Source: Owenia fusiformis (taxonomy: Eukaryota > Annelida > Polychaeta > Sabellida > Oweniidae). From it: 64,000 bases of DNA. The notes beneath the pieces were generated by a model. That model worked only from the letters and a program-made list of their open reading frames with translations. It searched no databases and had not been told where the DNA came from. Numbering within the stretch: position 1 is the first letter of the stretch; each line of letters opens with the position of its first letter. Shown one piece after another: positions 46,164-55,574 of this stretch. Made by a program: the position numbers and the translations under genes. Where the stretch lies: assembly GCA_903813345.2 (NCBI GenBank), contig CAIIXF020000335.1, forward strand, positions 1 to 64,000, given 5' to 3'.

Positions 46164-46736
46164 TTACTTCTTTACTGGTTTCTTTGCTGCAGACTTCTTG
46201 GCAGCGATTTTCTTGGCCGCTGGTTTCTTGGCAGCGGCTTTCTTGGCAGCTGTTTTCTTAGCTACTGGTTTCTTTGCCTCTTTCTTGGGTGTCTTCGCTT
46301 TCTTTACTTTCTTTGGGGACTTTGATGCTGCAGTCTTTGCGGGTTTCTTAGCCGCCTTCTTGGGAGTCTTGACCTTCTTCACTGGCTTTTTGGCTGCAGG
46401 TTTCTTTGCCTTGACTGGCTTTTTGGCTACCTTTGGTTTCTTGGCTGCCTTTGGCTTCTCTCCGAGCTTGAATGAACCAGATGCGCCAGTTCCCTTGCTT
46501 TGCTTGAGAGTGCCTTTCGTCACACCCGCCTTGAGTGCCATCTTCAGATGAGCATTGGTAGATGATTCAGCACCGAGACCGTTAAAGTTGGCGATGATGT
46601 ACTTCAGAATGGCTATTCTGCTGGATCCTGTGCGCTCTTTCAAAGCTCCAATGGCCTGGCTGATCATATCGATGTACTTGGGATGTTCTGCTACCTTGGC
46701 GGCCTTCTTCACTTTAGGAACTGCTGTGGCTGCCAT
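46164..46736 (-). CDS. H1: Linker histone H1, copy 15
   Basis: Intact 190-residue H1, Thr60/Val188 form, no private residue. Confidence 0.97.
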   Translation of the reverse strand: MAATAVPKVKKAAKVAEHPKYIDMISQAIGALKERTGSSRIAILKYIIANFNGLGAESSTNAHLKMALKAGVTKGTLKQSKGTGASGSFKLGEKPKAAKKPKVAKKPVKAKKPAAKKPVKKVKTPKKAAKKPAKTAASKSPKKVKKAKTPKKEAKKPVAKKTAAKKAAAKKPAAKKIAAKKSAAKKPVKK

Positions 46737-48775
46737 ACTGATCGATTGTTGATGTTTGCGAGTTGCAGAAAGATGCTTCGAGGTTTATCTCAGCTGTACT
46801 GATTGCGTTATGAGATGTATGGATATCTCGGCTCAATTTATTGATAGCGCGCCGACGTAAGAGAACAAACTTCCGGTTTGATCGGCTCAGCCAGCAAAGA
46901 TACAATGGCGAATTATAACTGTGTTTGTTACCATATTTTGGAGCCGTTTTTCAGTGTCTTCTAATGTCGGAGTATAGTCAACAAGACTATGTCATTAAAG
47001 GACATAAAATTCTCTACAAGATGCACCCGCGTCGCCCTCTTGAAAACTCGATCGAAGCCAAGAAAAAATGAGAAAACTATGAAATGTACACGCTAAAATT
47101 CAAAGATTTCGCAATGAAATTGAAATAAATCAATCAACATGAAGACAAAGTTGTTTCTATTTGAGCTATTTTATGAATTAATATATTATGCGTGCTTTAG
47201 AAGCAAACTTCTCTTCGTACAAGGACATTTTGACGATGAAATCGTCGATTGACTTTCCCTAACTAACACAAATTTTTCGAAGGCAGCCATTTTGAGCGGT
47301 TTAGATATCAAGGGAAGAATGTTGTTGCAATGTGATATTTTTTGCCATAAATATCGTTTAAAGTTGTGTTTTCATCATGCAAATGATAAGTAGCTGTTTG
47401 GATACATCATCAAGATATTTCGAAATGATTCTGTCGTACAATCGAGCACAATTTCGTACTTGTTAACAAAACCCGGCATGAAGTTTGTAGTTTAATGGGA
47501 CGGTGACTGAGAGGCTAGGGAACACATCAGTGTTGTAACATTCATTCTGAACGTACCACCTTCATTTGACGGCTATGAGCGGGTTTGGAGCATACGACCT
47601 TGTGCAGCGTGTTATTAAACGTATCATCTATGCAAAAGTAAAAAGGGATTGTGCTTTTAAGTTTTGATTGTGCCAATCAGAATATGGCTTTCAAACTACG
47701 ACCATTGACCTTGTGGAAGGTAACAATGATGATACGCAACCAAAGTCCTTAGATTTACCCATTCATAGCAGCAACGAGATGGCACTTTTGTTCAACTTTT
47801 TATTGAATGCTAAACCGACATTCCAATCGATAATTCTAGCCAGAACTGGCGTGATTTTGCTATACAGTTCATCAATTGCTGGATATTTTATGCATTGATC
47901 GATTAGTTGAAAACCGTTTGCAACTGAATCACGAAACGTAAACTTGTCTCTCACAACGTGGGATGACAACACTTACGTCTGTTCTTCTGATTTTTATATG
48001 TCGTAAAAAGATAAAAACGGAGCGTCACCAGCTGATTGCGCTTCTTAATTGATTGTGCTGAATACGAAATTCGAACAAACTGATTAACTTTATGGCATAT
48101 CCTTCCCCTAACCCAGAATGTTTATTTCATCATTAACATCTCTGGTTGTTCTTGTAGACGTTGTCGTTTTAACAGAGCTATAGTCCCACCAAATCCCGAA
48201 TTATCTAAATAGAACAAAGTTTATATCATAGGCAAAGATCGATAGAAATAATTTTTTAAATAAAGATGGCATGGTAATCGATTTGGGTTTATTTCTAAAT
48301 TATAATACTGGATTCTGCTGGTGCTGCCATCTTTATCTCGGCCCAGAACCTATGGTTTATATGTTAGCTACCTATATACCTTCGCTAGTGTCGTGTGTAT
48401 TCTCATCATTACATTAACATATAGCCCCTCTGTGTTTTGTCAGTAAACACTCTCACCAGTGTGTATTCTCAGCATTTCATTACAACCGTGTGTATTGTCA
48501 GTGTACACTCTCAACACTTCATTACACCTGTGTGGGTTGCCAGCATATACAGTATTCTTTCCAGTGTTCAGTCTAATAGTTACACCACACCCGTTTCTAT
48601 TTTAAGCATGCTCTCTCTTTCTCTCTCCAGTATGTATCCTTCCTGAAATGTTGTGGTCATACATAGGTTTATATAGAAAATGGCTATCTGACATACCGTG
48701 AACGCACAGTTGCACACACTATTATGCACTCGATTAGATATTCATAAACTAATTTCTCTTTTGGAAGTAACTGTT
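46737..48775. repeat. Spacer 15 (type B, 4-bp deletion)
   Basis: H1 box of copy 15 at 46920-46926. ACATCATCAAGATATTT near 47405 lacks 4 bp of the usual ACATCATCTTTAAAGATATTT, which explains the 2,660-bp spacing. AACAGAGCT near 48173 is private. No gene is seen. Confidence 0.85.
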
Positions 48776-48791
48776 GGCCCTGATAAGGGCC
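48776..48791 (-). terminator. Histone stem-loop of copy 16
   Basis: Perfect histone stem-loop 32 nt past the stop of copy 16; the base after the hairpin context has one substitution (GTAACTGTTGG on the plus strand). Confidence 0.95.
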
Positions 48792-48823
48792 GTTTTGGGG
48801 TACAATAAGCAATACTCGAGGCA

Positions 48824-49396
48824 TTACTTCTTTGCTGGTTTCTTTGCTGCAGACTTCTTGGCAGCGATTTTCTTGGCCGCTGGTTTCTTGGCAGCGGCTT
48901 TCTTGGCAGCTGTTTTCTTAGCTACTGGTTTCTTTGCCTCTTTCTTGGGTGTCTTCGCTTTCTTTACTTTCTTTGGGGACTTTGATGCTGCAGTCTTTGC
49001 GGGTTTCTTAGCCGCCTTCTTGGGAGTCTTGACCTTCTTCACTGGCTTTTTGGCTGCAGGTTTCTTTGCCTTGACTGGCTTTTTGGCTACCTTTGGTTTC
49101 TTGGCTGCCTTTGGCTTCTCTCCGAGCTTGAATGAACCAGATGCGCCAGTTCCCTTGCTTTGCTTGAGAGTGCCTTTCGTCACACCCGCCTTGAGTGCCA
49201 TCTTCAGATGAGCATTGATAGATGATTCAGCACCGAGACCGTTAAAGTTGGCGATGATGTACTTCAGAATGGCTATTCTGCTGGATCCTGTGCGCTCTTT
49301 CAAAGCTCCAATGGCCTGGCTGATCATATCGATGTACTTGGGATGTTCTGCTACCTTGGCGGACTTCTTCACTTTAGGAACTGCTGTGGCTGCCAT
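48824..49396 (-). CDS. H1: Linker histone H1, copy 16
   Basis: Intact 190-residue H1, Ser12 form, protein identical to copy 9. The second retroelement begins about 0.7 kb upstream of its ATG, beyond the promoter elements. Confidence 0.97.
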   Translation of the reverse strand: MAATAVPKVKKSAKVAEHPKYIDMISQAIGALKERTGSSRIAILKYIIANFNGLGAESSINAHLKMALKAGVTKGTLKQSKGTGASGSFKLGEKPKAAKKPKVAKKPVKAKKPAAKKPVKKVKTPKKAAKKPAKTAASKSPKKVKKAKTPKKEAKKPVAKKTAAKKAAAKKPAAKKIAAKKSAAKKPAKK

Positions 49397-50127
49397 ACTG
49401 ATCGATTGTTGATGTTTGCGAGTTGCAGAAAGATGCTTCGAGGTTTATCTCAGCTGTACTGATTGCGTTATGAGATGTATGGATATCTCGGCTCAATTTA
49501 TTGATAGCGCGCCGACGTAAGAGAACAAACTTCCGGTTTGATCGGCTCAGCCAGCAAAGATACAATGGCGAATTATAACTGTGTTTGTTACCATATTTTG
49601 GAGCCGTTTTTCAGTGTCTTCTAATGTCGGAGTATAGTCAACAAGACTATGTCATTAAAGGACATAAAATTCTCTACAAGATGCACCCGCGTCGCCCTCT
49701 TGAAAACTCGATCGAAGCCAAGAAAAAATGAGAAAACTATGAAATGTACACGCTAAAATTCAAAGATTTCGCAATGAAATTGAAATAAATCAATCAACAT
49801 GAAGACAAAGTTGTTTCTATTTGAGCTATTTTATGAATTAATATATTATGCGTGCTTTAGAAGCAAACTTCTCTTCGTACAAGGACATTTTGACGATGAA
49901 ATCGTCGATTGACTTTCCCTAACTAACACAAATTTTTCGAAGGCAGCCATTTTGAGCGGTTTAGATATCAAGGGAAGAATGTTGTTGCAATGTGATATTT
50001 TTTGCCATAAATATCGTTTAAAGTTGTGTTTTCATCATGCAAATGATAAGTAGCTGTTTGGATACATCATCTTTAAAGATATTTCGAAATGATTCTGTCG
50101 TACAATCGAGCACAATTTCGTACTTGT
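49397..50127. repeat. Spacer 16, left part, interrupted by a long-LTR element
   Basis: H1 box of copy 16 at 49580-49586. Standard spacer up to TTGT at 50124-50127, the target duplication that recurs at 57996-57999. Confidence 0.9.
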
Positions 50128-50132
50128 TGTAG

Positions 50133-50188
50133 CGACCAGGGGCCCGACATTTGTATTGTATCGCCAGTATGGCAAAGGGACCTGGTCG
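50133..50188 (+). other. Inverted repeat at the LTR head
   Basis: CGACCAGG at 50133-50140 pairs perfectly with CCTGGTCG at 50181-50188, and the inner GGCCC/GGGA extends the stem imperfectly. Inside it lies a smaller GCC-AGTAT-GGC hairpin. The same structure begins the 3' LTR near 55579. Confidence 0.7.
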
Positions 50189-50384
50189 ATATTTTACTTT
50201 ATATTATACTTACGGAAGAAGCTTATGTTTTCACAAATTCCTGGTTAAAATACTTCCGGTTTCCTTTAAAATCTCGTTTCAAATCTCGTGAGACTCGAGA
50301 TTGAAGATCACATGATCATGAGCCCGCGAACATAGTTCGAGGTAGTATATTTGCAACGTGCTGAGGGACGGACGTGCTCCCATC

Positions 50385-50414
50385 ATGGCTTCAACTTCAA
50401 CAGCTGAAACTTGG
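50385..50414 (+). CDS. Possible short first coding exon in the LTR
   Basis: An ATG in good context (CATCATGG) opens MASTSTAETW and is followed by GTAGGC, a possible splice donor. Read through without splicing, the frame ends after about 35 codons. A candidate acceptor is ATTAATTAG near 52469, before the internal region. If real, the LTR would supply the Gag N-terminus by splicing. This is speculative; no transcript evidence is available. Confidence 0.2.
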
Positions 50415-50774
50415 GTAGGCCTAAATAATTACATTCTTTCATACATTCGGTGGCTTCATAGTTACTTCATTTATTTATGGTCATCTACGTAATGTGAACT
50501 TCATTTAGAAAATCATTGGAATTTCTAGCGTTTGGAGTCTACCATTTCAAATTGCATACAATTTTATAACCCAGTATTTTATTCAATTCATTATACCACG
50601 TTGCAAGTATACTCCCCCTTCTATTTATACTCATATTTCTTAGATAGGAGGTCATTTATAACTTTGAATACATTTTCGGCTGCAGTGTTCAGGTGTTTAG
50701 GCAATGTTTAGTCACTATTGATAAACCATTTTAGGTTTCCAGGTTATATTTCAAGCCTATGTTTTATTATGCCT

Positions 50775-50869
50775 TCTGGCGGGTAATTATGCCTTTTGGC
50801 GGGTAATTATGGTTTTTGGCGGGAAAATACTACCCTTTGGCGGGCAATTACACCTTTTTGGCGGGAAAA
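50775..50869 (+). promoter_or_regulatory. Cluster of five E2F-like GGCGGG motifs in the LTR
   Basis: Five GGCGGG cores occur in under 100 bp. Two are TTTTTGGCGGGAAAA (about 50812-50826 and 50855-50869), which contains the canonical E2F site TTTGGCGGGAA. Inverse copies (TTCCCGCCATTTT) follow at about 51294-51307 and 51347-51359. E2F drives S-phase genes, so the element may be transcribed in S phase. That is inference from motifs alone. The 3' LTR has the same cluster at about 56221-56315. Confidence 0.55.
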
Positions 50870-51742
50870 CTTTACCTGCTTTGTCAATCATGTTTGAGGG
50901 TACAAATCTTTACTGTTTTTATGGACGTATTATTTCAAAAGCTTATGGGTAAAAGCCTTATAATTATTGGGGAGAAATTCCTTGCAGTGAGTTGAGTTGT
51001 GTTTTCGTGGATAAATTCCTTCATTATGGGTACATTTTATAGATAAAACCTCATGTTTTGGTTGGAAATCCTTTCACATTAGACATGGAAATTCACTGTT
51101 TTGGGATGGAAAATTACTCATATTTTTGAAAAGGGAAAACGTTCATCTAACATTTACAATTGTTATTGAGTTAACAGGGATGATAATTTGTCATATTCCT
51201 AAGGTGTTATTGACCACTTTCATCAGCCACGTTTTAAGGTTACTCAATTATTATGACATTTATAATTCTTTGGAAATCTGGGACCATTTCAAGTTCCCGC
51301 CATTTTTGTTAGCCATTTATTGGGTAAAATCTGGGATCATTTCAGGTTCCCGCCATTTTGTTAAGTCATTTTATAAGGGAAATTTTGTAATATTTCAAAT
51401 CCCCGCCATTTTTACTGGCCATCTATTGGATAATTTATTACAACATTTCTCTCGGCCATTTTTACTGGACATCTATTGGGAAAATTAATATCACTCCTTT
51501 ACCACAATTTCTTATTGGACACATTTTGAGAAAACTTTTACTTTTAAGAAACTTCAATATAAATGGTTTAGTTTCTACTCAAACATAACAATTTCTGTAC
51601 ATATTTAGTTCAACATGATCATATCATACTGTAGAACACACATATTTTAAACCGCTATTATCACTAGTGATTATTTTACTTCGTTCATTTCACATGTACT
51701 TATGTTCGTTCATTTCACATGTACTTATGTTCATTCATTAGA

Positions 51743-52110
51743 GATCATCCATTAAGGATGACATGTACATAGTCCACTTATGATCATCCATTAAGGATGA
51801 CATGTACATAGTCCACTTATGCTTATCCATTAGGAGTAACATGTACTTAGTAATTTTACATTCATCCATTAAGGATGACATGCACTTAGCCCTTTTACAT
51901 TCATCCATTAAGGATGACATGCACTTACCATTTTACACTCATCCATTAAGGATGATAACTACTTAGTCATTTTACAATCATCCTTCAAGGACGAGAAACA
52001 CTTAATCCTAGTCCACTTTTGTTCATCCATTAAGGATGACACGAACTTAGCCCTTTTTATATTCATCCATTAAGGATGACAACTACTTCATTCATTTGTG
52101 TTCATCCATT
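51743..52110 (+). repeat. TCATCCATTAAGGATGACA minisatellite in the 5' LTR
   Basis: About ten imperfect units of roughly 36-40 bp, each with ATCCATTAAGGAT, itself a near-palindrome (ATCC...GGAT). Copies decay toward 52345 (ATCCATAAAGGAT). Because ATCC and GGAT pair, each unit could form a small hairpin in RNA. Confidence 0.85.
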
Positions 52111-52550
52111 AGTGATGACAATTACTTGATCTAGTTATTTACATCTATTACGAATTATAACTACTTGATTATGTTATGTAAATCCATAAAGGATATCATT
52201 TCAACTTGGATCCATTCATTTCCATATAAGTTTATCCATAAAGGATGACTTATTTTGTACTTTTATTCATTTGGTATGACCATGACTTTTGATACTTGCC
52301 ATTTATAACAGGGACTATTTTTCATCAGGTGGTATCCATAAAGGATAACCACTTGTTTACATCAATAAATACAATTATTGCTAACACCTTTTAATATAAT
52401 AATAATCATGTGAAATAAAATATATTATTTTAACTTTACCTTACTTATTATGTATTTTTATTAATTAGGCATAACACAAGAGGTATTCCTTCCTTTAATA
52501 ACATTTTATTGATCACTCCACTGTTACATATAGGCCAGGGTTGTTACAAT

Positions 52551-52568
52551 TGGTGTCAGATGTGGGAT
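52551..52568 (+). other. Primer-binding site, tRNA-Leu type
   Basis: TGGTGTCAGATGTGGGAT starts 2 nt after the 5' LTR and matches the complement of the 3' end of metazoan tRNA-Leu with one mismatch. Confidence 0.75.
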
Positions 52569-52848
52569 AAACAAACGTTTTGTTAAACGTACTTAGTCAT
52601 GTCCACGTTTATTATTATTTAATTGTTAAGACTCTGACTTATATGAGATAACAGTTTATGTGTTCAGTGTTCATTGAAATAATTAGTTGTCTTAGGGTAT
52701 CACTTGCCATGATGTTGACTTTGCTGTGATGCTGCAACAAGATGGGACAAGCCTTATATATTTAATGTAGTTAATATAATATATAATACTCTGACACATT
52801 CAATGTAATATTAACATATATCAAAGCATGTCTAACCAATTTGTGTAA

Positions 52849-53448
52849 ATTTGGTTAACGCAAGATAATTCTACCAAGAGTGACTATGATGTCGACCTTA
52901 CCATACCATCTCAACCGGAGGATACAACCCAATATGCTGGAGACATGGAATTGGCCAACTCCATTTTTGTAGCATATGACGATCCACAACCCGATGGTAT
53001 AGGTGACTTGACGATTGCTTCATGAGTAACCAGGACTGGGCTGACAGGGAGATTTGGTATTTCCCCTGTGACACCAGTCACTTCTTCCTATCCTTTCATT
53101 CAGTGGTACCCTGGTAACCGCCCAAGATTTCAAGAAGGTAGGGAGATGCACAAACATCTCTATACTTACGGGAAATCTATTGGTGGAAATCAGGAGGGAA
53201 CTGATGAACCTTCAGTGGTTCAATCTTTCGGTCCCAATAACCCAGTATGGACTTCATTTATGTCTCAGGCAACTCCGCGTGCAGTAGTGGAAAACACAAC
53301 TGCGAGGAGCTCTGCTAGAGTCAATGAGGAAACAGCTGATTATGGGACTAGATTTTTTTCAGATACTACAATACCTTATGATATGTCTTCGTACCCTAAT
53401 GAACATACCGTCAGGAAATCTGGTGCCAAAGAGAGAAAAATTGTGTAG
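52849..53448 (+). pseudogene. Gag-like frame with one internal stop
   Basis: One frame is open from 52849 to the TAG at 53446-53448 apart from a single TGA at 53023-53025. The first ATG in frame is at 52945. The predicted peptide is acidic in its first part and Ser/Thr/Pro-rich later, with no hallmark motif. It is called Gag only by position between the PBS and the zinc knuckles. The lone TGA could be an inactivating mutation or a read-through stop. Confidence 0.5.
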
Positions 53449-53688
53449 CCAAGTAGGAAAAAGTCTACCCTTGATTTCACAGCCATAGCGATGGTGCATG
53501 GTCCACAGTCACTGTATAGACCTTATACTCTCCATCTGTTCATCCAACCAGACGAGCTTCAGATACTGAAAAATAACAGATGTTCACATAGAAGTGAAGT
53601 GCCAGTACCCTTCAAAATGGCGTCCTTACGATGGGACTCATAGTTTAAATGCCTTTTCAACTCAGTTTAGTCTCGTGGTCCGTAGTAA

Positions 53689-53943
53689 ATGGTTGGACCA
53701 GTGATGAGGCAGCTGTTGAATTGGCTAGATACACTTGCCGAGTCCAAGCCACAGGAGTCTCTTAAAACACAACACAAGTCAAATAATAACAAAGAATGTA
53801 TTATCTGCAAATCCAAGTCTCATTTTAAAGCAAAATGTGAGAAGAGACACCCTGGTTCTTGGATAGTTGTTTGTTTTCTCTGTGGAAAAAAGAAAGTACA
53901 TTATATACCAGAGTGCCCTACAGCTATTGATTCAGAAAACTAA
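53689..53943 (+). pseudogene. Gag nucleocapsid fragment with two zinc knuckles
   Basis: An 84-codon frame contains CIICKSKSHFKAKC (CX2CX4HX4C) and then CFLCGKKKVHYIPEC (CX2CX5HX4C, one residue longer than usual). Paired knuckles of this kind end the Gag of many Ty3/gypsy and BEL elements. The frame is separated from the upstream Gag frame by about 240 bp with stops. Confidence 0.7.
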
Positions 53944-54037
53944 CAGGTGCTGATGCGCAGGGTCCAGAATCAGCGGAACTACTTGAGGGGCCCACTTTAA
54001 GCACTTACCACAGACTTTGTGTATAACCTGAATTTGA

Positions 54038-54166
54038 TTATGGGTTGTTTATACTGCTTTAGTGGACACTGGTTCCCAGATAAGCATCATATCTGAGGAA
54101 ACTGCTAAGAGGATCGGAACCTCTGTCCATAAACACCCCACTAGGGAAACAATGCTATACACTTAG
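54038..54166 (+). pseudogene. Retroviral-type aspartic protease fragment, active-site half
   Basis: The frame reads ...YTALVDTGSQISIISEETA..., with the DTG(S) catalytic triad of retropepsins (Asp codon at 54065-54067), and ends at a TAG at 54164-54166. A TGA lies just upstream of this fragment, so it is not part of an intact frame. Confidence 0.7.
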
Positions 54167-54478
54167 CCGATGGAACAAAGTCCTTCGAACTTTAGGGAAC
54201 ACTGTGTGTCAAAAATAATTTTTACTTTAGAGGGAGACACATTTGGAATGCCTACTGGAAAGGAGTTACAGCCAAACTGCAGGCAGATTGGTGGTAAAGG
54301 AGACCGTGCGGATTACACCTAGGTGCTGATTCCCACCTTAATCATTCTACAAATTTCGGGAGCACCATGCTTGTTAAGCCTTAAGAGTAGCTAACTTGGG
54401 GCTACAGTCAGTCATGATGGATACAACGATCCCGTTACATTGGGAGAATGATATCAAAAAACACTCTCCCAACCCTTG

Positions 54479-54516
54479 AAGCAGACATCCAGATGGTTCT
54501 AGGTCAAGATTGGACT
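54479..54516 (+). pseudogene. Protease C-terminal fragment
   Basis: EADIQMVLGQDW resembles the ADIILGxDWL motif that closes many retropepsin domains. It lies in another frame about 310 bp beyond the previous fragment, so the protease is broken in between. Confidence 0.5.
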
Positions 54517-54540
54517 AACATGGGACATAGTCCTGGTCTG

Positions 54541-54926
54541 GTCAGTGATGGGAGCGGACAGTTGTTTGACCTTACTATATGGGACCGTAGGTCACTCACA
54601 AGAGGAATGCTCAGATGGAAAAGCCTTAAGGATGAACAGATCACTCTCTACTGTTGTTAGAGGACATAAGGTCTTGGATATGTCAGTGATGGGAGCGGAC
54701 AGTTGTTTGACCTTACTATATGGGACCGTAGGTCACTCACAAGAGGAATGCTCAGATGGAAATAGGAGCGAGACAGTTGTTTGACCTTGCCACTTTGGGA
54801 CCGCAGGTCACTCATAGAACTGTGCTCAGATGGAAAAGCCTCGAGCATGATGGGAGCAAGACAGTTGTTTGACCTTGCCACTTTGGGACCGCAGGTCACT
54901 CATAGAACTGTGCTCAGATGGAAAAC
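54541..54926 (+). repeat. Four tandem copies of an about 80-bp repeat
   Basis: Units at about 54541-54623, 54680-54762, 54763-54842 and 54848-54926 share GACAGTTGTTTGACCTT, GGGACCG(T/C)AGGTCACTCA and TGCTCAGATGGAAA. They occupy the place where RT would be expected after protease. Copies 1-2 and copies 3-4 form two sub-pairs. Confidence 0.88.
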
Positions 54927-55564
54927 CCTTGAGGAATCCCACTTTAGAGAGGATCAACTGACCACCTTTACCGTACCATTAATTTTGACTCCATTGTTTC
55001 TATAGACTATTATGATGTATTCTTGGACAAGTGGATTGGCAGCTGAAGAGACCTATTGGAGCCATATACTGTATCAACAGATTCCTAGGATTGTGTGATG
55101 GAGCAACGGATGCCTAAAGAAGAGGAGGAGCTGCTGCTGGAGATGTTCCTACTATTGATGACAAACGGACGCCAGAGATTCGCAGAAGAGGACATGTATC
55201 AGGTTGTGATGTACATTTATGCAAATTCTTTATTTACAGGGCTATTATTTCTTGGAAGACTTCACTATTGTTATTTAAACCTCAGTGTGTTGAGGAACAA
55301 TAGTATTACGGATACAGATCTTACTAATAACCTCAGTGTGTTGAGGATAATTATAATACATGCAGAATTAACTAATTGTAATAAAACCTCAGTGTGTTGA
55401 GGATTATTAATTATCATGGATGCCAATATGCTGAAACTCTACTTGTGGTAAGAAACATTGTAACATTGACATGAATATTATTGAACATTGAATATTGTTT
55501 AACATTGAATATTATGCATATATTTATATTATATATGGTAAGTCTGGGTCAGACTTCATTTTTT
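54927..55564 (+). other. Rest of internal region, no recognisable coding domain
   Basis: No RT, RNase H or integrase motif is seen in any frame. The near-palindrome CCTCAGTGTGTTGAGG occurs three times (55280-55295, 55331-55346, 55387-55402). TTGAACATTGAATATTGTTT-type repeats follow near 55470-55515. Confidence 0.7.
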
Positions 55565-55574
55565 AGGGGAGTAA
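55565..55574 (+). other. Polypurine tract of the long-LTR element
   Basis: AGGGGAGTAA directly precedes the 3' LTR, as expected for the plus-strand primer. Confidence 0.75.

Larger units (their letters stand above)
50128..52548 (+). repeat. 5' LTR of the long-LTR element
   Basis: 2,421 bp, starting TGTAGCGACC and ending GGTTGTTACA. It contains a head hairpin, a short ATG frame, E2F-like motifs and a TCATCC minisatellite (listed separately). Compared with the 3' LTR it has one extra T at base 3, G instead of T near 51255, a shorter T-run near 51355 and T instead of C near 51812. Confidence 0.93.

Noticed and set aside
50089-50304. 71-codon frame across the left boundary of the long-LTR element
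   Set aside because: It joins spacer and LTR sequence, and the version in the 3' LTR has a different N-terminus; it is a chance frame.
51738-51920. MSSLMDE-repeat peptide on the minus strand of the LTR
   Set aside because: It is a translation of the TCATCC minisatellite in both LTRs; periodic DNA explains it.
51743-52345. CRISPR-like appearance of regularly spaced repeats
   Set aside because: The genome is eukaryotic, repeat and spacer are not distinct, and the array is duplicated in both LTRs of a retroelement.
54657-54899. Open frames of about 70-80 codons on both strands over the 80-bp repeats
   Set aside because: They follow the tandem repeat, overlap one another in several frames and show no conserved domain.
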